Assembly (NCBI RefSeq): GCF_902141855.1
Contig: NZ_CABFVH010000001.1
Span: 248,001-312,000, forward strand
Direction of reading: 5' to 3'
DNA length: 64,000 bases
Source of the DNA: Methylobacterium dankookense
GTDB lineage: Bacteria; Pseudomonadota; Alphaproteobacteria; Rhizobiales; Beijerinckiaceae
The position numbers and the translations under genes were made by a program. Positions 8,736-20,461 of this stretch are shown piece after piece. The notes below the pieces were generated by a model. The model was not told the origin of the DNA and made no database searches. It saw nothing but the letters and a program-made list of their open reading frames with translations. Every line of letters begins with the position of its first letter. Position 1 is the stretch's first letter.

Positions 8736-10967
8736 TCACCCGTTCACCCGCTCCACCTTGCTCACAGCGCGCTTGCCGCGCAGCTCGGCGATGATCGCGT
8801 TGAGGTGCTGGAGGTCCCAGACCGAGAGGTCGATGCCGACATCGGTGAAGTCCTGTGTGCGGCGCTTCATCGAGATGTTGTCGATGTTGCCGTCGTGGTC
8901 GGCGATGACCTGGGCGATCTGGGCCAGAACGCCGGGCTCGTTGATCGATTGCAGGGCGAGACGCGCGGGGAAACGCTCGGTGGTCGGCCCCTCGATGTCC
9001 CAGCGCACGTCGATCCAGCGCTCCGGCTCGTTGTCGAAGGCCGCGAGCGCCGCCGACTGGATCGGGTAGATCGTCACGCCGATCCCGGGGGTCAGGATGC
9101 CGACGATGCGGTCGCCCGGCACCGCGCCGCCGTTCGGCGCGAAGCTCACCGGAAGGTCGCCGGCGAGCCCGCGGATCGGGATCGCGCCGGATTGCGCCGC
9201 CTCGTCCCCGCCCTCGGGGAAGGTCAGGCGCATGGTCTGGTCCTTCGAGCGGGTGAGCCGCCCGGCGCCGTTGATCGGCACCTGCGGCGAGGGCGACGCG
9301 ATCCGGCGCTCGTCCTTGTAGTCGGGATAGACCGCGCGCACGACGTCGCCGGAGAACATCTCGCCCCGGCCGACCGCCGCGAACACGTCCTCGACCGAGG
9401 CCCGGGCGAGGCGCGGGAGAGCGCCGCGCAGCTTCTCGTCGGTGAAGCTCTTGCCGGCCCGCTCGAAGGCGCGGTCGAGGATCTGGCGGCCGAGCCCGGC
9501 ATATTGCCGCCGCACCGCCGAGCGCGTGGCGCGCCGGATCGCCGCCCGCGCCTTGCCGGTGACGACGAGGGATTCCCAGGCCGCCGGGGGCGCCGCTCCG
9601 TCCGAGCGGGCGATCTCGACCTCGTCGCCGTTGTTCAATTCGTGCAGCAGCGGCACGATGCGGCCGTTGATCTTGGCGCCCACCGCCGAGTTGCCGACAT
9701 CCGTGTGGACCGCGTAGGCGAAGTCGATGGGCGTGGCGCCCCGCGGCAGGGCGATCAGCCGGCCCTTCGGGGTGAAGCAGAAGACCTGGTCCTGGAACAG
9801 CTCGAGCTTCGTGTGCTCCAGGAACTCCTCGGGGCTGTCGCCCTCGGCGAGAAGCTCGATCGTGCGGCGCAGCCACTGATAGGCGCCGCTCTCGGTGGCG
9901 AGCTTCGGGTGGATGCCGCCCTCCTCGCGCCCCGACACCTCCTTGTAATGGGCATGGGCCGCGATGCCGTACTCGGCGATCTCGTCCATCGCCGCGGTGC
10001 GGATCTGCAACTCGACGCGCTGGCTGCGCGGACCGATCACGGTGGTGTGGATTGAGCGGTAATCGTTCTGCTTCGGGGTCGAGATGTAGTCCTTGTAGCG
10101 GCCCGGAACCATCGGCCAGCTCGTGTGGACGACGCCGAGCGCCGCGTAGCACTCGGCCAGGGTCAGCACCACGACGCGGAAGCCGAAGATATCCGAAAGC
10201 TGCTCGAAGGCGACGGACTTGCGCTCCATCTTCGACCAGATCGAGAACGGCCGCTTCAGGCGCCCGGTGACGCTCGCCGCAATCCCCTGCGCGGCGAGCT
10301 TGGCGGTGAGGTCGCGCTCGATGCTCTCGACCATCTCCTCCGACTTCGCCGAGAGCTGCGTCAGGCGCTTGGTGATGGTGGCGTAGCTCTCGGGCTTGAG
10401 GTTGCGGAGCGAGAGATCCTCCAGCTCGTCGCGCAATTCCTGCATGCCCATGCGGCCGGCGAGCGGCGCGTAGATGTCGAGCGTCTCCTGGGCGATGCGG
10501 GCGCGCTTCTCGTCCGGCATGTGGCCCAGGGTGCGCATGTTGTGGAGGCGGTCGGCGAGCTTGACGAGGAGCACGCGCACGTCCGCCGCGACGGCGAGCA
10601 GCAGCTTGCGGAAGTTCTCGCCCTGCGCCGCCCGCTTCGAGACGAGGTCGAGGCGCTTGAGCTTGGTCAGCCCGTCGACGAGCGCGCCGATTTCGGAGCC
10701 GAACAGCTCGCGGATCTCGTCGAGGGTGGCCTCGGTGTCCTCCACCGTGTCGTGCAGGACCGCCGCGACGATGGTCGCGTCGTCGAGGCGCAGATCCGTG
10801 AGGATCCCCGCGACTTCCAGGGGATGGGCGAAGAACGGGTCGCCGGAGGCCCGCTTCTGCGCGCCGTGGGCGCGCATCGCGTAGACGTAGGCTCGGTTGA
10901 GCAGGGCCTCGTTCGCGGCCGGGTTGTAGCGCTTCACCCGCTCCACGAGTTCGTACTGGCGCATCAT
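8736..10967 (-). CDS. rsh: Bifunctional (p)ppGpp synthetase/hydrolase Rsh
   Basis: 743 residues from the ATGATG at 10967, giving the MMRQYELVERVKRYNP start usual in Hyphomicrobiales; upstream in-frame starts add a non-conserved leader. Domains: HD hydrolase (about 20-175, with AVLHDTVEDTEA and LVKLADRLHNMRTL), synthetase (about 230-350, RLKRPFSIWSKM and SDIFGFRVV), TGS (about 380-440) and C-terminal ACT (about 660-743). It makes and degrades (p)ppGpp as the single stringent-response enzyme. It follows rpoZ in the same direction, but a strong terminator separates them. Confidence 0.96.
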   Translation of the reverse strand: MMRQYELVERVKRYNPAANEALLNRAYVYAMRAHGAQKRASGDPFFAHPLEVAGILTDLRLDDATIVAAVLHDTVEDTEATLDEIRELFGSEIGALVDGLTKLKRLDLVSKRAAQGENFRKLLLAVAADVRVLLVKLADRLHNMRTLGHMPDEKRARIAQETLDIYAPLAGRMGMQELRDELEDLSLRNLKPESYATITKRLTQLSAKSEEMVESIERDLTAKLAAQGIAASVTGRLKRPFSIWSKMERKSVAFEQLSDIFGFRVVVLTLAECYAALGVVHTSWPMVPGRYKDYISTPKQNDYRSIHTTVIGPRSQRVELQIRTAAMDEIAEYGIAAHAHYKEVSGREEGGIHPKLATESGAYQWLRRTIELLAEGDSPEEFLEHTKLELFQDQVFCFTPKGRLIALPRGATPIDFAYAVHTDVGNSAVGAKINGRIVPLLHELNNGDEVEIARSDGAAPPAAWESLVVTGKARAAIRRATRSAVRRQYAGLGRQILDRAFERAGKSFTDEKLRGALPRLARASVEDVFAAVGRGEMFSGDVVRAVYPDYKDERRIASPSPQVPINGAGRLTRSKDQTMRLTFPEGGDEAAQSGAIPIRGLAGDLPVSFAPNGGAVPGDRIVGILTPGIGVTIYPIQSAALAAFDNEPERWIDVRWDIEGPTTERFPARLALQSINEPGVLAQIAQVIADHDGNIDNISMKRRTQDFTDVGIDLSVWDLQHLNAIIAELRGKRAVSKVERVNG

Positions 10968-11090
10968 AACGCGAGACAGACCCTTGCCCTTCGGCTCGCC
11001 CGGCATGTTGCCGCGGCCCAAGTCTCCCGCATCGCACGCGTCCGCGCCAGATGCACGCGGTCGCATCGCGACTGTTTCCGGCGCAAGGGC

Positions 11091-11120
11091 CAAACAAAAA
11101 GCCCGGCGTCGCCGCCGGGC
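11091..11120 (-). terminator. Rho-independent terminator of rpoZ
   Basis: An 8-bp perfect stem GCCCGGCG/CGCCGGGC (11101-11120) is followed on the minus strand by TTTTTGTTTG. It lies 30 bp after the rpoZ stop and upstream of the rsh start. Confidence 0.88.
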
Positions 11121-11150
11121 CTCGAATGTCGCGGGTGAACGGGGAGCTTC

Positions 11151-11561
11151 CTACTCGCCCTCGTCCTCGGTCTCGACCGGGGGCGCGAGGTTCTCGAGGC
11201 CGCGCAGCAGGTCCTCCTCGCTCATGCGGTCGAACTGGACGGATGCGTCGTCCGAGGCGGACTGGGGCGCCACCGCGGCGGCGGCCGGCGAGCTGGAGAG
11301 CAGCGGCACGGTCTCGGCCTCCGGCTCGTCCACCTCGACGTATTTCTGCATCGAGTGGATGAGCTGCTCCTTGAGGTCGTCGGCCGTGATGGTCTCGTCG
11401 CCGATCTCGCGCAGCGCCACGACGGGGTTCTTGTCGCGGTCGCGGTCGATGGTGAGGGGCGCGCCGGCGGCGATCAGCCGGGCGCGGTGGCTGGCGAGCA
11501 GGACCAGCTCGAAGCGGTTCTCGACCTTCTCGATGCAGTCTTCGACGGTGACGCGAGCCAT
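11151..11561 (-). CDS. rpoZ: DNA-directed RNA polymerase omega subunit
   Basis: 136 residues. The start [13 protein letters not shown] at 11561 has GAGGAG 11 bases upstream; the much longer open frame in this phase is not coding. The omega core (about 1-75) holds [12 protein letters not shown] and [11 protein letters not shown]. It helps assemble the polymerase beta-prime subunit and forms part of a ppGpp site, fitting its place beside rsh. The acidic C-terminal tail (about 76-136) is longer than in E. coli omega (91 residues) and typical for this clade. Confidence 0.95.
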   Translation of the reverse strand: MARVTVEDCIEKVENRFELVLLASHRARLIAAGAPLTIDRDRDKNPVVALREIGDETITADDLKEQLIHSMQKYVEVDEPEAETVPLLSSSPAAAAVAPQSASDDASVQFDRMSEEDLLRGLENLAPPVETEDEGE

Positions 11562-11754
11562 TGCGGTGCGGCTCCTCTCAACAGGACGGTGCGGGACGAA
11601 CGATGTCGGGCTGTGCGCGCGTCTTACACCGGATGCGGTTCTGCAACAAGCACAGCCCTTTGGGGTGATGCCGCGCGTCCCACCCTCCGTCACGCTGCCC
11701 TCACGCGGACCGGGTAGGCGTACCGGGCCCGAACCAACAGGGAGGATTGACGCG

Positions 11755-12477
11755 ATGATCCGGAGCTTGAGCCGCCGCCATCTCCTCGGCTGCGCCTGCC
11801 ATCTCGGCGCCGCCGCGCTCGCCGCCGCGGCCCTGCCGCCCTCCGCGTGGGCGGCCGTGCCCTCGTCGAAGCGCACCACCATGACCCCGGACGAGGCGCT
11901 GAAGGCGCTGAAGGACGGCAACAAGGGCTTCGCCACGGATTCGCCGGTGCGCGCGGTCCAGGGCCGCGAGCGGCGCATCGAGATCGCGCTCGGCCAGACG
12001 CCGTTCTGCGTGCTGGTGAGCTGCTCCGATTCCCGCGTCTCGCCCGAGATCCTGTTCGGGCGCGGCCTCGGCGAGCTGTTCATCGTGCGCAACGCCGGCA
12101 ACACCGTGGACACGGCGGCGCTCGGCTCGATCGAGTACGCGATCTCGCAGCTCGGGGTGCCGCTGATCCTGGTGATGGGCCACAGCCGCTGCGGCGCCGT
12201 GGAGGCGGCCTGCAGCGTCGTGAAGGACAACACGCAGTTCCCCGGCTCGATCGGCCGGATGATCGAGCCGATCGTGCCGGCCGCCCTCGCGGTGCGCGAC
12301 AAGCCCGGCGACTTCGTCGAGAACGCGGTGCGCGCCAATGTCGACCGCATCGTCACGCGCCTGCGCACCGCCTCGGAGCCGTCGCTGCTCGACCCGCTGA
12401 AGGCGGGCAAGCTGCGCATCGTCGGGGCCGCCTACAGCCTCGATTCCGGGGCGGTCGACTTCTTCAACGAGGCCTGA
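11755..12477 (+). CDS. Tat-exported beta-class carbonic anhydrase
   Basis: 240 residues. The N-terminus [13 protein letters not shown] then an Ala-rich core and ending near AWA (about 33) is a twin-arginine-like signal, implying a folded, metal-loaded periplasmic enzyme. Zinc ligands and the Asp/Arg dyad are in [11 protein letters not shown] (about 86-96) and [13 protein letters not shown] (about 140-152). It interconverts CO2 and bicarbonate. GGAGG lies 9 bases before the ATG at 11755. It stands alone, divergent from rpoZ. Exported beta-CAs may help capture CO2 or buffer the periplasm. Confidence 0.9.
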   Translation: MIRSLSRRHLLGCACHLGAAALAAAALPPSAWAAVPSSKRTTMTPDEALKALKDGNKGFATDSPVRAVQGRERRIEIALGQTPFCVLVSCSDSRVSPEILFGRGLGELFIVRNAGNTVDTAALGSIEYAISQLGVPLILVMGHSRCGAVEAACSVVKDNTQFPGSIGRMIEPIVPAALAVRDKPGDFVENAVRANVDRIVTRLRTASEPSLLDPLKAGKLRIVGAAYSLDSGAVDFFNEA

Positions 12478-12491
12478 GCCTCTCCGAGGAC

Positions 12492-12523
12492 CCGGAGCCT
12501 CGAGCGACGCGGCGAGGCTCCGG
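12492..12523. terminator. Hairpin between convergent genes
   Basis: Perfect 11-bp stem CCGGAGCCTCG / CGAGGCTCCGG with a 10-base loop, placed between the stops of the carbonic anhydrase and the FAD oxidoreductase. There is no U-tract on either side, so bidirectional termination is inferred from position. Confidence 0.4.
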
Positions 12524-12536
12524 ACCGTGCCCGCGG

Positions 12537-13781
12537 TCAGGGATTCGCCGCGGGCGTGCCCGAGGCGGCCGGCGCCGCGCGGCGCAGCTTCGCCGCGGCA
12601 TCCACGACGGCCTGCTGCCCGCGCCGGTAGACCGTGCTGCGCAGGCTGAGGAAGCGGGAGACGAGGTCGCGGCCCATGGTCATCCGGCGCAGGCGCAGGC
12701 TGACGCCGACCGAGAGCTGGTCGGCGGCGACCTTCTTGGGATGCTTATAGTACGACCCGATCTTGGCCGCGCCCATCCCCGGCGTCGCGAACCAGGCCGG
12801 CAGGAGCGAGGCCAGGACGGTGACGTCCGACAGAGCCTTGCGGATGCCGGTGCCGTAGGCCGGGCAGGTGGTGCAGAAGGCGTCGCCGATCACCACCACG
12901 CCGTCGCGGACGGGATTGGTGATCTCGACGAGATCGATCGGCCGCTGCTGGATCGCGCCTACGGGCTCGATGGTGCCGTAGGCCCGCGCGAGGCCGGGCA
13001 TCAGCCGGCGCATGGTGCCCGTGGGATCGGCCAGGAACGCCTCGGCGGCGGTCCCGCCCCGCGGCCAATAGGTGAACAGGTTGGCGCGGATCTGCGTGCC
13101 GAGCGGGAACAGGGTGAGGTAGGCGACGCCGTCGCCCCCCGCCTCGGCGCTCCAGATCAGCTGCTCGCCGGCGAGCAGCGCGTAGGTGAAGGCCGTGTTG
13201 AAACCGTAGACCAGGGTGTTGCCCTGGCTGACCAGGCGCCGCTCGAAGCCGAGCTCCCGCTGCAGGCCCTCGCCGAGGCCGGTGGCGACCACCAGGAGCC
13301 GGCCCGCGAAGCGCCGCCCGTCGGCGAGCGTGAGCATCTGCACGTCCGCGCCCGTCGCGGTGGCGGCCACGCGTCCGGTCACGCTCGTGACGCCGCGCGG
13401 CAGGGCAGCGCGCACGGCATCGACGAGCTCCGGATAGTGGAAGGCGAATTCCTGCGAGGCCATGCGCTTGATCAGCCGGCCCCAGCGGCCCTCGATGACC
13501 GTGTGCAGGGGCGTCGCCACGGCGCGGGCGCCCGTCCCAAGGCCGAGCCGGTCGAGCACGCCCATCTCGCTCGAGGAAAACTTCTCCGCCCGGAATTCGC
13601 GCGGGTGGGTATCGCGGGCGGCGATCAGCAGCACCGTCCGTCCCTCGCGCGCGGCGGCCGCGGCGAGGCTGAGGCCCGCGATGCCGGCGCCGACCACCAG
13701 GACATCGTAAAGGGGAGCTTCCGTCTGCATGGGCGATGCGTTCGATTCTGGGACGGGGTCTGCGGCTTCGGGCTGGATCAT
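12537..13781 (-). CDS. FAD-dependent oxidoreductase (monooxygenase/reductase fold)
   Basis: 414 residues from the ATG at 13781, which has GGAGG nine bases upstream; the frame runs open to 13982. The FAD Rossmann motif VVGAGIAGLSLAAAA is near residues 28-42, and the second FAD motif appears as DGVVVIGDAFCTTCPAYGTGI (about 275-295), the GD site of the PHBH/geranylgeranyl-reductase/halogenase superfamily. The flavin-dependent reaction is not identifiable and no biosynthetic partners are adjacent. Possible roles include hydroxylation or reduction of a lipid or aromatic substrate. Confidence 0.75.
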   Translation of the reverse strand: MIQPEAADPVPESNASPMQTEAPLYDVLVVGAGIAGLSLAAAAAREGRTVLLIAARDTHPREFRAEKFSSSEMGVLDRLGLGTGARAVATPLHTVIEGRWGRLIKRMASQEFAFHYPELVDAVRAALPRGVTSVTGRVAATATGADVQMLTLADGRRFAGRLLVVATGLGEGLQRELGFERRLVSQGNTLVYGFNTAFTYALLAGEQLIWSAEAGGDGVAYLTLFPLGTQIRANLFTYWPRGGTAAEAFLADPTGTMRRLMPGLARAYGTIEPVGAIQQRPIDLVEITNPVRDGVVVIGDAFCTTCPAYGTGIRKALSDVTVLASLLPAWFATPGMGAAKIGSYYKHPKKVAADQLSVGVSLRLRRMTMGRDLVSRFLSLRSTVYRRGQQAVVDAAAKLRRAAPAASGTPAANP

Positions 13782-13969
13782 TGCGGGACGCCTCCACGGC
13801 CACCGCACGGACACGACCCGTTCTGGGACGTCGCGGCGACCATTCGGGGCTTGCGGCGCAAGTCCCGTGCACGGCCGGGCCGGCTCATTTTGCGTCGCAT
13901 GATTGACTTCGATGGCCTGCGATGCGAGTGCGCCGCGCTTTCCGACACGCGATGAATCACGGCGGAGCC

Positions 13970-14905
13970 ATGGCGCGCGCACTCATCTTTCCGGGACAGG
14001 GCAGCCAGGCGGTCGGCATGGGCAAGGCGCTCGCCGAGCGCTTCCCCCAGGCCCGCGCAGTCTTCGAGGAGGTCGACGCGGCGCTCGGCCAGAACCTGTC
14101 GGACCTGATGTTTGAGGGCCCGGCCGACGAGCTGACGCTCACCACGAACGCCCAGCCGGCGCTGATGGCCGCGAGCCTCGCGGCCCTGCGCGTGCTGGAG
14201 GCCGAGCGCGGCCTCGACCTCGTCCGCGACGTCGCCTGCGTCGCCGGCCACTCCCTCGGCGAGTACGCGGCGCTCGCCGCCGCCGGCAGCCTCACGGTCT
14301 CGGACGCGGCCCGGCTCCTGCGCATCCGCGGCGAGGCGATGCAGCGGGCGGTCGCGCCCGGGGCGGGCGCCATGGCGGCGCTGATCGGCGCCGAGATCGA
14401 GACGGCGCATGCCATCGCGGAGGAGGCCGCGGGCGGAGAGATCTGCGACGTCGCCAACGACAATGGCGGCGGCCAGGTCGTGCTCTCCGGCCACAAGGCC
14501 GCGGTCGAGCGCGCGGTGGCGATCGCGCAGGGGCGCGGCATCAAGCGCGCGGTGATGCTCAACGTCTCCGCGCCCTTCCATTGCCGCCTGATGGCGCCGG
14601 CGGCCGAGGCCATGCGCGCGGCGCTCGCCGAGGTCGCGCTCCGGGCGCCGAAGGTCCCGCTCTACGCCAACGTGACGGCGGCGCCGGTCTCCGACCCCGA
14701 TGCGATCCGCGACAACCTCGTGGCCCAGGTCACCGGCACGGTGCGCTGGCGCGAGAGCGTGGCGGCCATGGCGGCGGCGGGCGCCGACCTCTTCAACGAG
14801 GTGGGCTCGGGCAAGGTCCTGACCGGCCTCGTCAAGCGCATCGCGCCGGGCGCCTCGGCCTCCGCCATCGGCACCCCCGATGACGTCGCCGCCTTCGCGC
14901 CCTGA
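13970..14905 (+). CDS. fabD: Malonyl-CoA:ACP transacylase FabD
   Basis: 311 residues from MARALIFPGQGSQAVGMG at 13970, with GGCGGAG just upstream; an in-frame ATG at 13952 is the alternative. The nucleophile is in VAGHSLGEYAALAAAG (Ser95), and the catalytic histidine in VSAPFHCRLM (about 204). It loads malonyl groups onto acyl carrier protein for fatty-acid elongation. fabG follows in the same direction, 140 bp on, with a palindromic repeat between. Usual length for the family. Confidence 0.95.
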   Translation: MARALIFPGQGSQAVGMGKALAERFPQARAVFEEVDAALGQNLSDLMFEGPADELTLTTNAQPALMAASLAALRVLEAERGLDLVRDVACVAGHSLGEYAALAAAGSLTVSDAARLLRIRGEAMQRAVAPGAGAMAALIGAEIETAHAIAEEAAGGEICDVANDNGGGQVVLSGHKAAVERAVAIAQGRGIKRAVMLNVSAPFHCRLMAPAAEAMRAALAEVALRAPKVPLYANVTAAPVSDPDAIRDNLVAQVTGTVRWRESVAAMAAAGADLFNEVGSGKVLTGLVKRIAPGASASAIGTPDDVAAFAP

Positions 14906-14907
14906 AT

Positions 14908-15016
14908 CCGGGTTGCCAAAGGCCTCAGGCCTTTGGTGGGGTGTCGGGGCAAAGCCTTGACGTTCGATCCCAGGGCTCCGCCCTGGAACCGCCAAAGGGA
15001 TGATCCCTTTGGGATC
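14908..15016. repeat. Palindromic intergenic repeat, family A copy 1
   Basis: Fills the gap between fabD and fabG. It contains a 10+1+10 perfect palindrome at 14992-15012 (CCAAAGGGAT, centre G, ATCCCTTTGG), a second imperfect CCAAAGGCC/GGCCTTTGG palindrome near 14917-14937, and CAGGGCTCCGCCCTGG. Related copies lie at 20403-20459 and 39590-39652. Confidence 0.85.
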
Positions 15017-15045
15017 CCGGCCCACGCCTTTCACAGGACGACAGC

Positions 15046-15783
15046 ATGTTCGATCTCAGCGGCCGCAAGGCTCTCGTCACCGGCGCCACGGGCGGCCTCG
15101 GCGGCGCCATCGCGCGGGCGCTCCACGCCCAGGGCGCGACCGTCGCCCTGTCCGGCACCCGCGCCGAGGCGCTGGAGGCGCTGGCGGGCGAGCTCAGCGA
15201 GCGCACCCATGTGGTGCCGGCCAACCTCGCCGAGGCCGCGTCCGTCGAGGCGCTGGTGCCGGCCGCGGAGGCCGCTCTCGGCGGGCTCGACATCCTCGTG
15301 AACAATGCCGGCATCACCCGCGACAACCTCTTCCTGCGCATGAAGGACGAGGAATGGGAGCAGGTGATCTCGGTGAACCTCACCGCCGCCTTCCGCCTCT
15401 CGCGCGCCGCGGTGAAGGGCATGATGCGCCGCCGGGCGGGCCGCATCGTCAATATCGGCTCGGTGGTCGGCACCACGGGCAATCCCGGTCAGGGCAACTA
15501 CGCCGCCGCCAAGGCCGGCCTCGTCGGCCTGACCAAGGCGCTCGCCGCCGAGGTGGCCTCCCGCAACGTCACCGTGAACTGTGTCAGCCCCGGCTTCATC
15601 ACCTCGCCGATGACCGACGTGCTGAACGAGAAGCAGCGCGAGGGCATCCTCACCCGCGTGCCCGCGGGCCGGCTCGGCACCGGCGCGGAGATCGGCGCCG
15701 CGGTGGTCTACCTCGCCTCCGACGAGGCGGCCTACGTCACGGGGCACAATCTGCACGTGAACGGCGGCATGGCGATGGTGTGA
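15046..15783 (+). CDS. fabG: 3-oxoacyl-ACP reductase FabG
   Basis: 245 residues, classical short-chain dehydrogenase. NADPH site VTGATGGLGGAIA (about 12-24), NNAGITRDN (about 86-94), catalytic serine in NIGSVVGTTG (about 140) and Tyr/Lys in GNYAAAKAG (about 152-160). It reduces 3-oxoacyl-ACP in fatty-acid elongation. It follows fabD. In most alphaproteobacteria acpP and fabF come next; here they are absent and an opposite-strand permease follows. Confidence 0.94.
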   Translation: MFDLSGRKALVTGATGGLGGAIARALHAQGATVALSGTRAEALEALAGELSERTHVVPANLAEAASVEALVPAAEAALGGLDILVNNAGITRDNLFLRMKDEEWEQVISVNLTAAFRLSRAAVKGMMRRRAGRIVNIGSVVGTTGNPGQGNYAAAKAGLVGLTKALAAEVASRNVTVNCVSPGFITSPMTDVLNEKQREGILTRVPAGRLGTGAEIGAAVVYLASDEAAYVTGHNLHVNGGMAMV

Positions 15784-15868
15784 GAGGGGCCCGTTCGGTC
15801 AAGATCAGCAGGAACTTGGGCAGAGAGGACGGTTCGTCCCCGTCCATCTCATCATCCTGAACCTGCTT

Positions 15869-15898
15869 CGCCCTCGTACCCAACCCGGTGCGAGGGCG
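15869..15898. terminator. Hairpin downstream of fabG
   Basis: A 12-bp stem CGCCCTCGTACC / GGTGCGAGGGCG with one T-G wobble and a six-base loop sits between the convergent ends of fabG and the permease gene. No U-tract follows on either strand, so its terminator role is tentative. Confidence 0.4.
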
Positions 15899-16000
15899 CT
15901 CGCCGGGCAGACGGGTCATGATGCGATATCCGCCGATGTCCCACTTCAATGGTGATCGAGCGGCACCACCCGATCGATCTTTCAGCCCGCCCGGGACGCC

Positions 16001-16801
16001 TCAGTTCAACTTCCGGATGACGTGCTTCTCGAGAAACATTCCGAGAGAGAACGCAGTCAGAGCGAAGAGAACTGTATAGACGTAATCGACCTGAACGCCC
16101 ATCTGCGGATAATATCCAAGCCGAACCCATTCGACGACCTGGACAGCCGGGTTGTATTTGAGGATCGAATAAATCTGGTCCGGCAGGAAGTGCGGCAGGA
16201 ACATCACGCCGCTCGAGAGATACATTAGGATGTTAAACAGGATGTAGCCGATCTGCCAGGCGGGGAAAAACGCACAGATGGCCACGTTGATCGTGCCGAT
16301 GCCGAGACCCAGCATGATCGCGCAGAGATAGCCGCAGACCGCGACGAAGGAATCTTCCGGCCGGGGATCGATCCCGGCGGCGACCAGGATCGAGACGATG
16401 GTGAGCAGGCCCAGGAATCCGGTCACGATCTCGACCAGGAGCCTCGCGAAGATCACGTCGACCAGCTTCACCTGTGGATAGTAGGTCAGCGGTCTGTTCT
16501 GCATCACCGCCTTCATCACCTCGCGAGAGATGTACTGGTAGCACAGTACCGGCACCGCCCCACTTGCGAAGAAGATCGCCCGGGACTCGCCGATCGGCGC
16601 CGGAACGTGGCGGAAGGTGTAGATCAGCACCAGCATGAAGACGTGCGTCACCGGCCACAGCACGACGACCGCGTAGCCCCAATGCGAACCGCCGAAGCGG
16701 GTCCGCATGTCGCGCAGCATCAGTGCGTGCAGCACGTGCAGGTAGGCATCCATCCGGCCCCGCTTCGGCGCGGAGGTGGGAAGGCTCGCGGATCCGTACA
16801 T
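16001..16801 (-). CDS. ABC-2 type polysaccharide export permease
   Basis: 266 residues from the ATG at 16801 (the ATG at 16753 is also possible). Six membrane segments follow a short amphipathic start; the entry motif LMLRDMRTRFGGSHWGY, then PALY-like turns and NPAVQVVEWVRLGYYP, fit the KpsM/CtrC/BexB family of group 2 capsule exporters. Such permeases pair with a KpsT-type ATPase and KpsE/KpsD-like adaptors; none is within the window, so the permease is orphaned. The 3-prime part (16001-16250) is less GC-rich than its neighbours, consistent with acquisition. Confidence 0.82.
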   Translation of the reverse strand: MYGSASLPTSAPKRGRMDAYLHVLHALMLRDMRTRFGGSHWGYAVVVLWPVTHVFMLVLIYTFRHVPAPIGESRAIFFASGAVPVLCYQYISREVMKAVMQNRPLTYYPQVKLVDVIFARLLVEIVTGFLGLLTIVSILVAAGIDPRPEDSFVAVCGYLCAIMLGLGIGTINVAICAFFPAWQIGYILFNILMYLSSGVMFLPHFLPDQIYSILKYNPAVQVVEWVRLGYYPQMGVQVDYVYTVLFALTAFSLGMFLEKHVIRKLN

Positions 16802-16953
16802 GGAGTGTCCGTCTTGTCTCGGCGCGCTTCCTGCCCGCAAATCGCGCCAAGAATGTGAATGCGACGGCCCGTCCCCGGCGATCTTGCGGTGTCGGGGACC
16901 CTATGCGCATCGTCCGGCCGGGCTCGTCCCGCGGATCGGAGGCTTCCCCGTCG

Positions 16954-17322
16954 ATGGATCGGCTCACGCGCGTTGCGTTCCGCCTGTTGCGCGCCTTGGA
17001 ATGGGGGGAGAGGCGCCGCCGCCGCATCCGCGATCGGGCCATCCTGGCGGAATCGGACCTGTTCGACGCCGATTGGTATCGTCGGACCTATCCGGAGGTC
17101 GCGGCCTCCGGCTGGGATCCGCTCGATCACTTCCTCACCTACGGCGCGGCCGGCCGGCATTCGCCCGGACCGAGCTTCGACGCCCCGGCCTATCTCGCGG
17201 CCAATCCCGACATCGCGGCGGACCGGGCCAACCCGCTGCTCCACTATATCGAGCATGGCCGGCGCGAGCGGCGGCCTCTCGCCCCGCGCGGGCCCGCTCC
17301 CGACGCAACGGGTCGCCGTTAG
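16954..17322 (+). CDS. Small glycosyltransferase-associated repeat protein
   Basis: 122 residues from the ATG at 16954, which has GGAGG 11 bases upstream; an in-frame ATG at 16903 is the alternative. It contains two tandem related units: LFDADWYRRTYPEVAA with DHFLTYGAAGRH (about 36-73) and SFDAPAYLAANPDIAA with LHYIEHGRRERR (about 74-110). This 'Y-L..NPD....HY...G..EGR' unit is normally a flank of large polysaccharide glycosyltransferases, but here it stands alone without a catalytic domain. It diverges from the export permease, suggesting a joint polysaccharide role. It may be a remnant. Confidence 0.65.
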   Translation: MDRLTRVAFRLLRALEWGERRRRRIRDRAILAESDLFDADWYRRTYPEVAASGWDPLDHFLTYGAAGRHSPGPSFDAPAYLAANPDIAADRANPLLHYIEHGRRERRPLAPRGPAPDATGRR

Positions 17323-17604
17323 GGCGGTTTGCGCCCGCATCGGGTGCCGGGCCGGGCATCCGGGCCGACAGCCTCATCCGAGTGTTACCGACGAGGCCGT
17401 AGCGGCCAGATTCGAAACGTTCTATATGGGCGCCAGGCTGCGCCGCGCGAGTCCGGGTCGTCCAATTCGACCCTCGCGCACCTCCTGCTCGGGCACACCC
17501 GAGGCGGCGCGCGCTCTGTCGGAGCGCACCGGCCGAACACAGAATCCGTGGCGCAGGAAATGCCTGCGCGTGTTCGACAATCGCCAGCGAGGAAATAGAG
17601 AGCC

Positions 17605-20304
<2,700 letters not shown>

Positions 20305-20349
20305 TGCATCGGCCGGGCGGCTTCCCGCCGCCCGGCTGTCACCCAAGCA

Positions 20350-20390
20350 AAGAACCCCGCGCCGGGCATCCGGCGCGGGGTTCTTCATTT
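20350..20390 (+). terminator. Rho-independent terminator of acnA
   Basis: A perfect 16-bp stem (arms 20350-20365 and 20370-20385, loop GCAT) ends in ttctt and is followed by CATTTC. The A-rich left flank makes it potentially active in both directions, useful because scoB converges on acnA. Confidence 0.85.
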
Positions 20391-20402
20391 CAGGAAGCAA
20401 GC

Positions 20403-20459
20403 CGTCGGGGCTCTGCCCCGACACCCCGTCAAAGGGATGATCCCCTTGGGATCCCCGAT
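20403..20459. repeat. Palindromic intergenic repeat, family A copy 2
   Basis: Contains CGGGGCTCTGCCCCG and CAAAGGGATGATCCCCTTGG, matching the two palindromic blocks of the element at 14908-15016. The second palindrome has diverged by one base. It is located between the acnA terminator and the scoB stop. Confidence 0.8.
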
Positions 20460-20461
20460 CG

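Noticed and set aside
14941..14985. GTTCGATCCC within the fabD-fabG gap resembling a tRNA T-loop
   Set aside because: No acceptor stem or anticodon arm; it belongs to the family-A repeat.
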